Below, one piece after another: positions 54,718-64,000 of a stretch of DNA of 64,000 bases. Numbering within the stretch: the first letter of the stretch is position 1; every line of letters begins with the position of its first letter. Position numbers and translations under genes: made by a program. A model generated the notes under the pieces. The model was not told where the DNA came from. It did no database searches and saw only the letters and a list, made by a program, of their open reading frames with translations. The stretch spans positions 420,284 to 484,283 of the forward strand of contig NZ_CANMQT010000005.1 in assembly GCF_947500065.1 (NCBI RefSeq), in the 5' to 3' direction. The stretch is from an uncultured Aquimarina sp. (lineage in GTDB: Bacteria > Bacteroidota > Bacteroidia > Flavobacteriales > Flavobacteriaceae).

Positions 54718-57483
54718 CTAAAATTTAAAATTATAAGTAATAGAGGGTACAGGAACCGAAAATATTGAGCTTTTTAATCCTTTAACCTCTCCATCTTCGG
54801 TTACAAAGAATACTGAAAAAGGATTGTTACGACCCAATACATTATACACAGATATTGTCCAGAAACTATGAAACAGTTTCTTACGCTTATGATTTCCTTC
54901 AATATTAATTCCAATATCTAGCCTGTAGAAGTCAGGTATTCTAAATTTATTTCTATCACTAAACACTGAAAATTCTGATCCATTAAAAACAAAGTTGCCT
55001 ATGGGGTATGTTACTGGCCTACCTGTCTGGTATACAAAATTAGTAGCTAGACTAAATCGCTTTGTTAATTTATAATTAGCAACAAGACTAAAATCGTGGG
55101 GTTTGTCAAAATTAGAAGGAAAGAACTCCCCGTTATTAATTTGTTCTTCTCTAAACTCACTACCTAATTGAATAAAAGACCTTGAGTAAGTATATCCGAA
55201 CCAACCATTAAACCTTCCTTTTTGTTTTTTAAACAATAATTCAACTCCATAAGCCTTTCCTTTTCCTTGCAAGACTACTGTTTCAATATTTTCATTAAGC
55301 AGTACTTCCGCTCCAGTTTTAAAATCGATGATGTTGTTAGATCTCTTATAGAACCCTTCTAGGCTTATTTCATACGCGGCATTATCAATATTTTTATAAA
55401 CCCCTAATGAGTATTGTTGAGAACTTTGGGGTTTGATATTAAGGTCCGAAAGTTTCCACGTATCAATAGGAGATGCTGTCGTATTATTAGATAAGGTATG
55501 TATATATTGATATGTTTTATTATATGCGGCTTTAACAGAAAAATCTTCACCTAACAAATACCGTCCGGACACTCTAAATTCTGGTCCTCCATATGTCTTA
55601 ATGACTTCATTTTTATCAAAATTTAATGTCTCTATAATAGTCCCTTCATCTCTAGGCGCTCCGCTTTCATAAACGTTTTGACTTCCTTCTCCCAATGCAT
55701 TAAACAAAGAGTATCTAATTCCAGCATCTAACGTTATTTTTTTAGTAAGTTCTATATTTCCTGAAAAAAAAACAGCGGATTCTAGCCCTCTTTCTTTTTC
55801 TATTTCTACAGGATCTATAATAGATTCTGGTCCTTTTGGTTTTATACTACCTGGATTTACAGTATACAATTTACTAGAAACACCATAATCAAACTTTATA
55901 CGATCGTTATAAAGATTTTTAAACTGAAGTTTTAATTCTGTTTCATCTATACTATATCCAAGTTCAAAGTCATCATCCGTTTCTCCATCAAACTCTATAT
56001 CAAAATCATATCTACTATTAGACAAAGCTAACTTACCTGTATTCTTATCATTAAATCGATAATCCCATCGCAATGAAAATGCTCTATTACCATATACATA
56101 CAGAGAATCTGAAGTGATACTAAAATCATCTCTGCTCCAATATGCCATGGCTTCGATTTTAGAATTATCATTAATTTGATGATTATATTTAGCAATTACA
56201 TCATAAAAAGAAGCTTCGCTATCCTTTAGAGATTCTTCGTCTAATGAATTCAAAACCCAATTGGCATATACGCCTCTTCCTCCTATCATTAGTCCAGATT
56301 TTTCTTTAAAAACAGGAGTTTCTAATAGTAGATTCCCCGTTATTGGTCCTATAGAGCCTTCTCCTTTAAATTTGTCTACAGTGGCATTTTTTGTGGTTAA
56401 ATCAAAAACAGAAGATAACCTTCCTCCAAATTCGGCTGGGATACCATTTTTATATATACTCACGTCACCTAATGCAAAAGGATTGAGTGCTGAAAAAATC
56501 CCAAAAAAATGTTGTGGGTTATATATCACAGCGTCATCTAGCAAAATTAAATTCTGATCTGACTTTCCTCCTCTTACGTTGTAACCAGAAGCTCCTTCTC
56601 CTGCGGTAGTTATACCTGGAAGCGTAGTAGCTACTTTTAATACATCACGTTCCCCTAATACTAATGGGATATTTTTAGATGTTTCGACATTAATTTCTGT
56701 TTTCGTAACTACTTCTTCTACATTTTTGTTAATCTCTGTCTCCAAAATAACTTCATCCAAGAGCTCTATACTTTCATTAAGCGAAATATCTAACCTACCA
56801 TTATTATATATTAGTACTCGCTTCTTGACATTTTCCATTCCCATAGCATTAATTTCTATAAGATTAGATCCTGTAGTTAATTCCACTTCATAAAACCCAT
56901 TATTATTAGTCTCCACACCCACATCCTTTCCATTAACAACAATAATCGAATTCGATATTGGTCTATTGCTTTGTTTGTTTTTAACATAACCTGATAACTT
57001 AAATCTCGTATTGGAATTATTCTTCATAGCTCTTCCAATCCTTACAGTTTCAATTTTTGTTTTCGAAGATTTTGAGGCAGTATTAAAAACTGCAGAGATA
57101 TTTTTATCATTAGGCGTTTCGATAGGAAGATTGCTTTCTTCGCTTTTTCCAAAAAAGCCTTCCGGTAAAGTATCATGAATGATATTGTTTAAAGTAAGAA
57201 CAATAGTACTTTCATTAATAACAAAAAAGTTAATTACTGTATTCTTAAAAATATCATTGAGGACGGTATTTATATGTACATTTTTATAATCTCCTGATAT
57301 CTTTTTATATTCTATAAACCAAGAGTCCTGGAAATAGACTGTATAATTTGTCTGTTCCTCTATTTGAAGTAAAACAGATTTTAATTCCATGTTTTCAAAG
57401 GAAATAGTTATGAAAGAGTTATTATCCTGAGCTACAATACCTTTAGAATACAACAAAAGAATAAGTATTAAATATCTTTTCAT
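54718..57483 (-). CDS. TonB-dependent outer-membrane receptor, locus 2
   Basis: This 921-residue paralog of 45982-48750 has a signal (SKGIVAQ), STN domain about 22-95, carboxypeptidase-regulatory-like domain about 165-245, plug from about 265 (PGITTAGEGASGYNVRGG), and barrel ending SITYNFKF. The plug and barrel are highly similar to locus 1, while the N-terminal third is less so. That suggests two receptors sharing a transport mechanism but perhaps different regulation or ligand detail. Thirteen bp after the small secreted protein gene, one base overlap with DUF4249. Confidence 0.9.
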   Translation of the reverse strand: MKRYLILILLLYSKGIVAQDNNSFITISFENMELKSVLLQIEEQTNYTVYFQDSWFIEYKKISGDYKNVHINTVLNDIFKNTVINFFVINESTIVLTLNNIIHDTLPEGFFGKSEESNLPIETPNDKNISAVFNTASKSSKTKIETVRIGRAMKNNSNTRFKLSGYVKNKQSNRPISNSIIVVNGKDVGVETNNNGFYEVELTTGSNLIEINAMGMENVKKRVLIYNNGRLDISLNESIELLDEVILETEINKNVEEVVTKTEINVETSKNIPLVLGERDVLKVATTLPGITTAGEGASGYNVRGGKSDQNLILLDDAVIYNPQHFFGIFSALNPFALGDVSIYKNGIPAEFGGRLSSVFDLTTKNATVDKFKGEGSIGPITGNLLLETPVFKEKSGLMIGGRGVYANWVLNSLDEESLKDSEASFYDVIAKYNHQINDNSKIEAMAYWSRDDFSITSDSLYVYGNRAFSLRWDYRFNDKNTGKLALSNSRYDFDIEFDGETDDDFELGYSIDETELKLQFKNLYNDRIKFDYGVSSKLYTVNPGSIKPKGPESIIDPVEIEKERGLESAVFFSGNIELTKKITLDAGIRYSLFNALGEGSQNVYESGAPRDEGTIIETLNFDKNEVIKTYGGPEFRVSGRYLLGEDFSVKAAYNKTYQYIHTLSNNTTASPIDTWKLSDLNIKPQSSQQYSLGVYKNIDNAAYEISLEGFYKRSNNIIDFKTGAEVLLNENIETVVLQGKGKAYGVELLFKKQKGRFNGWFGYTYSRSFIQLGSEFREEQINNGEFFPSNFDKPHDFSLVANYKLTKRFSLATNFVYQTGRPVTYPIGNFVFNGSEFSVFSDRNKFRIPDFYRLDIGINIEGNHKRKKLFHSFWTISVYNVLGRNNPFSVFFVTEDGEVKGLKSSIFSVPVPSITYNFKF

Positions 57484-57496
57484 AATGCTAAAAATT

Positions 57497-58234
57497 CTAC
57501 TTTGATGAAGATGATGAATGACTAATTTGTTTAAACAATTGCTTCATAAAAGCATTATAATTTGATTCTTTAATGGACTTATAATTATCATAGAATAGCT
57601 TTATTTCCTTTTTATAATCGGGAAAGGCTTTTATAACATCTCCTTTTGATTTAATATGTATATAGGTAGAATTTATAAAAAGAATATATCTGGATTTGTC
57701 TAAAAACTTATAATACAACTGCTGTCCTTTAATATATTCTCTCCTTCTTTTCTTATGTTGTTTTAATAATGAAAAAGAAGAATTCTCTAATAACACTTCG
57801 ACAAAACCTGAAGTAGTTATCCCGTCAACTAATAAATTTTCTATTTTTATAAAGCTAGAATCCTCAATAGTAAATTCATCAATTTTATCATAAATCAATT
57901 GTAAGATAGATGCAACTGACCCTGATTTTAGTGTAACTAAAAGGTTTTGAATTTCTAAATTGTATTTTATTCCAACATTATAATAAGTCTGCCCATCATA
58001 ATTAACAGAACCTCTCAACACAGCATCTGAATTAAAAAAAGCATGTTTATTATCCAATATTTTATTTCTATCAAAATCGATATACTGTTTCCCATTATAC
58101 AATCCAGTATGTTCCTTACCGATCACTTTATCATACCACTCATACCTAGGGTTTTCATTTTGCATTTGACCAAAAACAAATAGGTGCAGACACAAAAGAA
58201 TAATCGTACTATTTATTTTATTTACTTTATTCAT
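57497..58234 (-). CDS. Secreted protein of unknown function, first gene of TonB locus 2
   Basis: About 245 residues from Met at 58234 (the frame reaches 58252), with signal peptide ending FVFGQ. It is homologous to 48755-49513: HTGLYNGKQYID, EVLLENSSFSLLKQHKK and similar length. The C-terminus ends in a serine run. The repeated coupling with the receptor in both loci is the only clue to function. Confidence 0.72.
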   Translation of the reverse strand: MNKVNKINSTIILLCLHLFVFGQMQNENPRYEWYDKVIGKEHTGLYNGKQYIDFDRNKILDNKHAFFNSDAVLRGSVNYDGQTYYNVGIKYNLEIQNLLVTLKSGSVASILQLIYDKIDEFTIEDSSFIKIENLLVDGITTSGFVEVLLENSSFSLLKQHKKRRREYIKGQQLYYKFLDKSRYILFINSTYIHIKSKGDVIKAFPDYKKEIKLFYDNYKSIKESNYNAFMKQLFKQISHSSSSSK

Positions 58235-58252
58235 ATTCCTTGTTGACAACAT

Positions 58253-58722
58253 CTTTTTAATACTATTCCTTTTTCAATACTATTCCTGAAATTGACAATG
58301 AAAGCGTCTTTAGAGCGTAGCATATTTAAAGCCACATTTTAAAAATGCAACTCCCAGTTTGAACGAATAGTAAAGAGTATTAATAGACTAAACACTCAAT
58401 AATCTAAAAACAAATGTTTAGCATCTAGTCAAGTATTCCCTATCGAAATATAAAGCCATTAACCAACTACTTAGTTAACGCCCATCAAAATTTACTAATG
58501 CCGAAGAATACTTACTAATAAATAGAAAAAAGGGATTACAAACATGCTCAGTACTACTAATATTTTACAGATGTATATCCATAAATCATAGTATTTGAAA
58601 ATAAAAAAGAGTTCAATGAAATAATAAAACAGAATTCATTGTTGCCGTTGATCTTATAAATTTGTTAAGGAGTAGTACCTAATCATAGCTTTTACTTAAA
58701 TTAGGCGATCAATTTTACACAC
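58253..58722. other. Intergenic region between divergent genes, nothing firm
   Basis: AT-rich. A weak inverted pair TTAAC / GTTAA lies near 58458-58478. No -7 box or gene remnant was convincing. Confidence 0.5.
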
Positions 58723-60063
58723 ATGAAGATACTTCTTACCTCAACATTACTTTTATTTTCTACTATTTTAATTGCACAAACTGATCAAAGAATATATGAA
58801 ATCATTGATGCTGTTTCTGCTGACCGAATTGAAACAGACATTAAAAAACTTGCTGGATTTGGCACACGTCATACACTCAGTGACACAGTTTCTACTACAA
58901 GAGGAATTGGTGCTGCCAGAAGATGGATAAAATCAGAGTTTGATAACATATCAAAAGATTGTAATAACTGCCTGGAAGTTTTTTATCAAAAAGATTTGGT
59001 AAAAAAAGGAACGAACCAACGCATTATAAAAGATGTTATGATTGTAAATGTCGTAGCTATCCAGCGAGGCACAAAATATCCTAATCGCTTTATTATGATG
59101 AGCGGTGATATTGATTCAAGAATCACGGATCCAACGAATTTTAAAGATGATTCTCCTGGAGCAAATGATAATGCCACCGGAATGGCTGGTGCTATAGAAG
59201 CAGCCAGAGTTTTATCCAAATATAAATTTGAAAGTAGTATCATTTATGTTGGATTATCGGGAGAAGAACAAGGGTTATTTGGCGGAAAAGGTTTAGCTGC
59301 CTATGCCAAAGAAAAGAATTGGGACATCATTGGGGTTATGAACAATGATATGATTGGTAACATAAAAGGAGTTGATGGAGTCATTGATAACAGAACCTTT
59401 AGAATTTTCTCTGAACCTACAAATCTAACTGATGATAAAAAGACTGTAGAACGAAGACGTTTTTATGGTGGAGAAGTTGATGGAATTTCACGTCAATTAG
59501 CTCGTTATATTCATAAAACTATTAAGACCTATATGCCAGAAATGAACCCAATGATGATCTATCGTCTCGATCGTTTTGGACGTGGCGGTCATCATCGCCC
59601 ATTTAATGATGCTGGTTTTGCAGGAATTCGTATCATGGAAGCTCATGAGAACTATACACAACAGCATCAGGATATAAGAGAAGAAAATGGTATTAAATAT
59701 GGAGATGTCGTAGCACACGTTAATTTTGACTATGCCGCTAAACTTACAGCCGTAAACGCAATTAACCTAGCAGGCATTGCTTGGGCTCCTCCTGCTCCAA
59801 CCGAAGTGAAAATTGGAGGAATTGTAGAGCCATCTGCTAAATTCAAATGGAAAAAAGCGAATGACCCAAATATAAAAGGATATAAAATCTATTGGAGAGA
59901 TACCACTTCTCCGACCTGGGATCATAGTCGATTTGTAGGAGATGTAGACAACTTCACTCTGAATGGTATTGTTATTGATAATTACTTTTTCGGTATCGCA
60001 GCAGTAGGAAAAAATGGACATGAAAGCCCTGTAGTGTTTCCTTCCGGAATATTCAGAAAATAA
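58723..60063 (+). CDS. Secreted M28 zinc peptidase with C-terminal Fn3-like domain
   Basis: This 446-residue protein has a signal peptide (TILIAQT). The peptidase domain runs about 40-345 with SPGANDNATGMA near 147, GLSGEEQGLFGG near 185 (catalytic Glu and zinc Glu) and NNDMIGN near 207. The first zinc motif, usually HxDS, reads DIDS here (near 129), so a Glu/Asp set may bind metal or activity may be altered. The final ~90 residues (WKKANDPNIKGYKIYWRD) look like a fibronectin type III domain. No T9SS domain is present, so it is probably periplasmic. It heads a run of five plus-strand genes. Confidence 0.85.
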   Translation: MKILLTSTLLLFSTILIAQTDQRIYEIIDAVSADRIETDIKKLAGFGTRHTLSDTVSTTRGIGAARRWIKSEFDNISKDCNNCLEVFYQKDLVKKGTNQRIIKDVMIVNVVAIQRGTKYPNRFIMMSGDIDSRITDPTNFKDDSPGANDNATGMAGAIEAARVLSKYKFESSIIYVGLSGEEQGLFGGKGLAAYAKEKNWDIIGVMNNDMIGNIKGVDGVIDNRTFRIFSEPTNLTDDKKTVERRRFYGGEVDGISRQLARYIHKTIKTYMPEMNPMMIYRLDRFGRGGHHRPFNDAGFAGIRIMEAHENYTQQHQDIREENGIKYGDVVAHVNFDYAAKLTAVNAINLAGIAWAPPAPTEVKIGGIVEPSAKFKWKKANDPNIKGYKIYWRDTTSPTWDHSRFVGDVDNFTLNGIVIDNYFFGIAAVGKNGHESPVVFPSGIFRK

Positions 60064-60106
60064 ACTAGTTCTTTTTATATTAACCATAGTAATCTAACCA
60101 CACCAA

Positions 60107-61045
60107 ATGAAACTTATAAAAATCATATCAATTTTAGTTCTTCTGTTTACCTTTTCTTGTAAACAGGAACCAATCAATAGGAAATTACCACCTTCTAGTG
60201 ATATAGCAGAGAAATTAGCTGTTAAAACAAAAGGTAAAGTAATCATTCATGAAAATTTTAAATCCGAATATGTAATCCCGAGAAATGTAGAAGTATTTCT
60301 ACCTGATGGTTACGGTACTAATTCAGCTGTTAAATATAACGTGTTGTATATGCACGATGGACAAAATGTGTTTAACCCGAAAACATCGTATACAGGTATT
60401 GATTGGGGTGTTGATGAGGCAGTAGATAGTTTAATTAAAATCGGGAAAATTAAAAACACAATTGTTGTTGCTCCTTGGAATACCGTAAAAAAACGTTTTT
60501 CGGAATATATGCCAGAAGCTCCTGCTGAACTTACTAACAGTGCTGAAATTAAAGCTGCATTAAAACAAAACACTGGTTTTGATGATCTGTACTCTGATGA
60601 ATATCTAAAGTTTTTGGTAGAAGAATTAAAACCTTTTATTGATAAAACATACAATGTATCAACTAAGGCCGAAAACACCTCTATAATGGGATCCTCTATG
60701 GGAGGATTAATATCTTTATACGCTATCTGTAAATATCCCGAAATATTTGGTGCCGCTGGATGTGTATCAACACATTGGCCGGTTCCAGTTTTAGGAGAAG
60801 CGTATATGAAAACACTACCTTCTGCACTTCCGGATCCTAAAACTCATAAAATATACTTTGATTTTGGAACCGAAACTCTTGATGCTCAATATGAACCTTA
60901 TCAAAAACAAGTAGATCAAATGATGTTGGATAAAGGATATATCGAAGGAAAAAATTGGATCACTAAAAAGTTTGAAGGTGCTGCTCACAATGAAAAGAGC
61001 TGGAATGATCGAATAGAGATTCCGCTAGAGTTTTTATTACAATAA
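60107..61045 (+). CDS. Esterase-D-like alpha/beta hydrolase lipoprotein
   Basis: A 312-residue lipoprotein (FTFSCKQE) with the putative-esterase fold (Fes/IroE/esterase D type): REVEVFLPDGYG-like opening, LYMHDGQNVFNP, and the nucleophile elbow GSSMGG near 198. A His near the end (GAAHNEKSW) completes the expected triad. Substrates of relatives are siderophore esters, feruloyl esters or S-formylglutathione. Short gaps (43 bp and 14 bp) tie it to the M28 and M1 genes. Confidence 0.85.
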   Translation: MKLIKIISILVLLFTFSCKQEPINRKLPPSSDIAEKLAVKTKGKVIIHENFKSEYVIPRNVEVFLPDGYGTNSAVKYNVLYMHDGQNVFNPKTSYTGIDWGVDEAVDSLIKIGKIKNTIVVAPWNTVKKRFSEYMPEAPAELTNSAEIKAALKQNTGFDDLYSDEYLKFLVEELKPFIDKTYNVSTKAENTSIMGSSMGGLISLYAICKYPEIFGAAGCVSTHWPVPVLGEAYMKTLPSALPDPKTHKIYFDFGTETLDAQYEPYQKQVDQMMLDKGYIEGKNWITKKFEGAAHNEKSWNDRIEIPLEFLLQ

Positions 61046-61059
61046 ATTAAACGCTAAAA

Positions 61060-62700
61060 ATGAAAAAGTTTTTCTTAACAGTATGCTTTGTTTGTACATT
61101 ATCACCAATATTTGCGCAAACATCTCTTTTTGATCAACATCAAAAATTTACTAGACAAGATTCTCTAAGAGGTTCTATAACTCCTGAAAGAGCTTGGTGG
61201 GATCTCACCTATTATCACTTGGATATAACTGTAGATCCAGATAATAAATCGATTAAAGGGAAAAACACAATTTATTATAAAGTATTAGAAAATCATGATG
61301 TATTACAAGTAGATCTTCAACCTCCATTGGTTATAGAAAAAGTAGTACAAGATGGAAAGGAACTCAAAGTGACTTCTGAAGAGAATGCTCATTTTGTATC
61401 GCTTAATAAAAAACAAAAAAAAGGAATTGTCAATTCGATAGATGTATACTATAGTGGTAAACCAAGAGAAGCCGTCAGAGCACCTTGGGATGGAGGCATT
61501 TCTTGGAAAAAAGATACTAACGGCAAACACTTTGTTGCATCTTCTTGTCAGGGATTAGGTGCTAGTGTTTGGTGGCCTAATAAGGATCACATGTATGATG
61601 AAGTAGATAGCATGTTAGTGAGTGTTACAGTGCCTAAAGATTTAATGAATGTATCAAACGGAAGACTTCGTAAAATAGAAGAACGTGATCCTAATACCAA
61701 AACATATCATTGGTTTGTACAGAACCCAATTAATAATTACGGAGTGAATATTAATATTGCTGATTATGTGCATTTTGGTGAAAAGTATGAGGGCGAAAAA
61801 GGAATCTTAGACATGGATTATTATGTATTAAGAGATAATTTAAAAGCAGCAAAAGAACAATTTACAGATGCTCCAAAAATGATGAAATCTTTTGAGCATT
61901 GGTTTGGTCCTTATCCTTTTTATGAGGATAGCTTTAAACTAGTAGAAGCACCTTATTTAGGCATGGAACATCAAAGCTCTGTTACCTACGGAAACAAATA
62001 TGTAAATGGATATCTTGGAAATGATTTATCTGGTACTGGATGGGGATTAAAATTTGATTTTATTATTATTCACGAATCAGGTCACGAATGGTTTGCAAAC
62101 AATATCACCTATAAAGATATTGCCGATATGTGGATCCATGAAAGTTTCACAGCGTATTCTGAAAATCTATTTCTTGATTATCACTATGGAAAAGAAGCTT
62201 CTTCTGAATATGTAATTGGTACACGCCAAGGCATTAGAAATGACAAACCTATTATTGGTAAATATGATGTCAATAACGAGGGCTCTAGCGATATGTATTA
62301 CAAAGGAGCGAATATGCTACATACCTTACGTCAATTGATAGAAGATGATGAGAAATGGAGATCAATTTTAAGAGGATTAAATAAAGATTTTTATCATCAA
62401 ACCGTTACAACTAAACAAATAGAAGATTATATAAGTACGAAAACCAAAATTGACTTAACAGCGTTCTTTAATCAATATTTAAGAGATACCAGAATTCCAA
62501 CTGTAGAGTATGGTTTTGATGATAATGGGTTAAAATATAGATATATTGATATTGTAAAAGATTTTGATATGCCAGTTCGACTAAAAATTGATGGAAAAGA
62601 TCAATGGGTGCAACCAAACAAAGAGTGGCAAACACTAAAGGTTAAGGCCAATGAAATAGCTATTGATCCCAATTTTTATGTAATTGCTAAATCTATATAA
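61060..62700 (+). CDS. Secreted M1-family zinc aminopeptidase
   Basis: This 546-residue protein has a signal peptide (SPIFAQT). The zinc site is HESGH at 338-342 with the third ligand Glu361 exactly 18 residues later (IHESFTAYSE), as in gluzincins. The exopeptidase motif reads GMEHQSS (GMEH in place of GAMEN). It follows the esterase by 14 bp. It probably removes N-terminal residues from peptides in the periplasm. Shorter than classical aminopeptidase N because the C-terminal superhelix is missing. Confidence 0.9.
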   Translation: MKKFFLTVCFVCTLSPIFAQTSLFDQHQKFTRQDSLRGSITPERAWWDLTYYHLDITVDPDNKSIKGKNTIYYKVLENHDVLQVDLQPPLVIEKVVQDGKELKVTSEENAHFVSLNKKQKKGIVNSIDVYYSGKPREAVRAPWDGGISWKKDTNGKHFVASSCQGLGASVWWPNKDHMYDEVDSMLVSVTVPKDLMNVSNGRLRKIEERDPNTKTYHWFVQNPINNYGVNINIADYVHFGEKYEGEKGILDMDYYVLRDNLKAAKEQFTDAPKMMKSFEHWFGPYPFYEDSFKLVEAPYLGMEHQSSVTYGNKYVNGYLGNDLSGTGWGLKFDFIIIHESGHEWFANNITYKDIADMWIHESFTAYSENLFLDYHYGKEASSEYVIGTRQGIRNDKPIIGKYDVNNEGSSDMYYKGANMLHTLRQLIEDDEKWRSILRGLNKDFYHQTVTTKQIEDYISTKTKIDLTAFFNQYLRDTRIPTVEYGFDDNGLKYRYIDIVKDFDMPVRLKIDGKDQWVQPNKEWQTLKVKANEIAIDPNFYVIAKSI

Positions 62701-62721
62701 TAAAACGAAAATTAAGAAGAT

Positions 62722-63528
62722 GTGAAAATTTACTTTCCACAGTGGCAAGGATCTGGAACAGGTAAGACTATAAAAGATGGAGCAAAAACCATATTAGACT
62801 ATCTAAACGATCCAGAATTCATTCATATTCCACTATCAGAGATCCCCGCAGGAAAAGAAGGGAAAAAGAAACATCATATTAACAATTATGATGCAATAAC
62901 CGAACAACTAATTCAGCTTAAAAAAAGTATTGATCAAGCACAACCCAATACAATTAAAACTATCGGTGGAGATTGTGGGTTAGAAATCGTTCCTGTTTCA
63001 TATCTCAACCAAAAATATCCTAATCTGGGTGTTATTTGGTTTGATGCACACGCAGATATAAATAAACCTTGTGATTCTCCTAGCTGTAATTTTCACGGTA
63101 TGCCGTTAAGGACTTTATTAGGTGAAGGTTCAGAACATATGACCAATCTAATGTTTTCAACGATTGAAGCCTCGCAAATTCATTATGTGGGAGTTCGGGA
63201 TATAGATGATCTAGAGCAAATCAGAATTAATGATGGGGCAATTTATGCTCCCAGAAAGACACGCATTACCGATTTGGTAAATACTTTACAATCAAAAAAA
63301 ATTACTCATCTCTATTTACATTTCGATTTTGATTGCATTGAACCTAATGACTATAACAAAACCTATTACCAAGTTTCGGATGGAGTAACAATCTCTGATG
63401 CAGAAAACTGCATAAAAGCATTACAAGAAAACTTTACTGTTGTAGGAAGTAGTGTTTTAGAATCTATTACAACAGATACTATCGAATTAAATCCTATAGA
63501 AAAGATTATTAATTTATTGATGAAGTAA
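62722..63528 (+). CDS. Arginase-family protein
   Basis: This 268-residue cytoplasmic protein begins at a GTG 21 bp after the M1 gene. Ureohydrolase motifs are present in altered form: GGDC (usually GGDH, a Mn ligand) near 88, DAHADIN near 110, and HFDFDCIEP near 202 where the usual DP is EP. Four of the normal six metal ligands are seen. Cys for His at the GGDH position occurs in other arginase-like proteins. The reaction (arginine, agmatine, guanidino acid or formimino-glutamate hydrolysis) cannot be decided. Confidence 0.78.
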   Translation: MKIYFPQWQGSGTGKTIKDGAKTILDYLNDPEFIHIPLSEIPAGKEGKKKHHINNYDAITEQLIQLKKSIDQAQPNTIKTIGGDCGLEIVPVSYLNQKYPNLGVIWFDAHADINKPCDSPSCNFHGMPLRTLLGEGSEHMTNLMFSTIEASQIHYVGVRDIDDLEQIRINDGAIYAPRKTRITDLVNTLQSKKITHLYLHFDFDCIEPNDYNKTYYQVSDGVTISDAENCIKALQENFTVVGSSVLESITTDTIELNPIEKIINLLMK

Positions 63529-63539
63529 AACACAAATTT

Positions 63540-63836
63540 ATGTCAGGAGGCAATTGGAAAGACATGCTATTAGCATCGCAAACAGGAGATTTAGAATTGG
63601 TGAAATATTACGTTAAAATCGGAATAGATATTAATTACCAACATCCCGAAGCTATGACTACTCCCCTTATTGAGAGTTTCCGATTTGAACATTTAGATAT
63701 TGCTAAATTTCTCCTTGAGAATGGTGCAGATGTACATGCTAAAGAAGGTTTTAGTGGAGATACAGCCTTATCAATAGCAACTGAAAAACAAAATCAAGAA
63801 GCCTTAACCCTATTGAATCTTTATCTTAAAAAATAA
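63540..63836 (+). CDS. Ankyrin-repeat protein
   Basis: A 98-residue cytoplasmic protein with two to three ankyrin repeats (TPLIESFRFEHLDIAKFLLENGADVHA, DTALSIATEKQNQEALTLL). It lies 11 bp after the arginase-family gene. A protein-interaction role is the family norm; the partner is unknown. Confidence 0.82.
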   Translation: MSGGNWKDMLLASQTGDLELVKYYVKIGIDINYQHPEAMTTPLIESFRFEHLDIAKFLLENGADVHAKEGFSGDTALSIATEKQNQEALTLLNLYLKK

Positions 63837-64000
63837 ACTAACGCAAATAAAGGCATTTTTAAAACCTGAATTCGATATAAGAAAAGGTATGAGGCTGTCT
63901 AAAAAGTAGTTTTCTCTGTTATTTCGATTTCTATGACGAAACCAAACGATTTTCAAATTTTTTATTTGATTTAATAATGGCAAAAATAAGATGAATAATT
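63837..64000. other. Right-edge intergenic sequence
   Basis: GAGGCTGTCTAAAAAGTAG at 63890 resembles the end of some insertion elements (G-rich GGCTGTCT start) but no second end or transposase is in the window. No gene is seen. Confidence 0.3.

Noticed and set aside
63890..63908. Insertion-sequence end
   Set aside because: Resemblance to known IS ends is weak and no partner repeat or transposase is in the window.

Overview
This window looks like the chromosome of a marine flavobacterium, probably Aquimarina-like. The reasons are low GC, almost no Shine-Dalgarno sequences, promoters of the Bacteroidetes TAnnTTTG type, three secreted proteins with type IX secretion (T9SS) C-terminal sorting domains, DUF4249/SusCD-like TonB systems, and many lipoproteins. 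The genus is inference. No rRNA, tRNA, CRISPR array, phage or complete insertion sequence was seen.

Layout. 1-372: 3' end of purL. 543-2942: a T9SS-exported M14 carboxypeptidase. 3.0-11.3 kb: a fatty-acid beta-oxidation regulon, with an acyl-CoA synthetase gene followed by marR-fadN-fadA-fadE. Matching palindromes lie before the synthetase gene and before marR. 11.3-26 kb: an accessory region with long non-coding stretches, decayed genes (GH11 xylanase, sulfatase-modifying-factor-like, an IS3-family transposase), a frameshifted M57 metallopeptidase, two tiny membrane-peptide genes, a thioredoxin-like gene, and three modules. Each module is a secreted lipoprotein gene facing a membrane-spanning TPR/LuxR-type HTH regulator gene across a shared terminator. 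The lipoprotein, peptidase and small-peptide genes share an unusual promoter element: 6-bp half-sites repeated at 11 bp, with two such pairs about 31-32 bp apart, in several cases a constant ~32 bp before a -7 box. This is the best candidate here for an undescribed system.

26-34.8 kb: alpha-glucan and trehalose metabolism, with a T9SS-exported alpha-amylase with starch-binding modules, a CBM9-like lipoprotein, a GH15 glucoamylase-like enzyme, a fused trehalose-6-P synthase/phosphatase and an MFS transporter that seems to start at CTG. 35-41.3 kb: mixed accessory genes (beta-propeller protein, amidohydrolase-SnoaL fusion, VOC protein, Imm7-like orphan immunity protein, membrane protein, LytTR regulator, serine hydrolase), partly with cassette-like repeats. 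41.6-58.2 kb: two paralogous minus-strand operons, each with a small secreted protein, a TonB-dependent receptor, DUF4249 lipoprotein(s) and an MG2-like periplasmic protein. They are separated by a plus-strand secreted beta-helix protein. 58.7-63.8 kb: a plus-strand run of an M28 peptidase, an esterase, an M1 peptidase, an arginase-family enzyme and an ankyrin protein.

Together the genes suggest a surface-associated degrader of proteins, starch and lipids. The fad regulon and the TonB operons look like ordinary, intact metabolism. The 11-26 kb stretch shows turnover, duplication and decay, and is where novelty is most likely.
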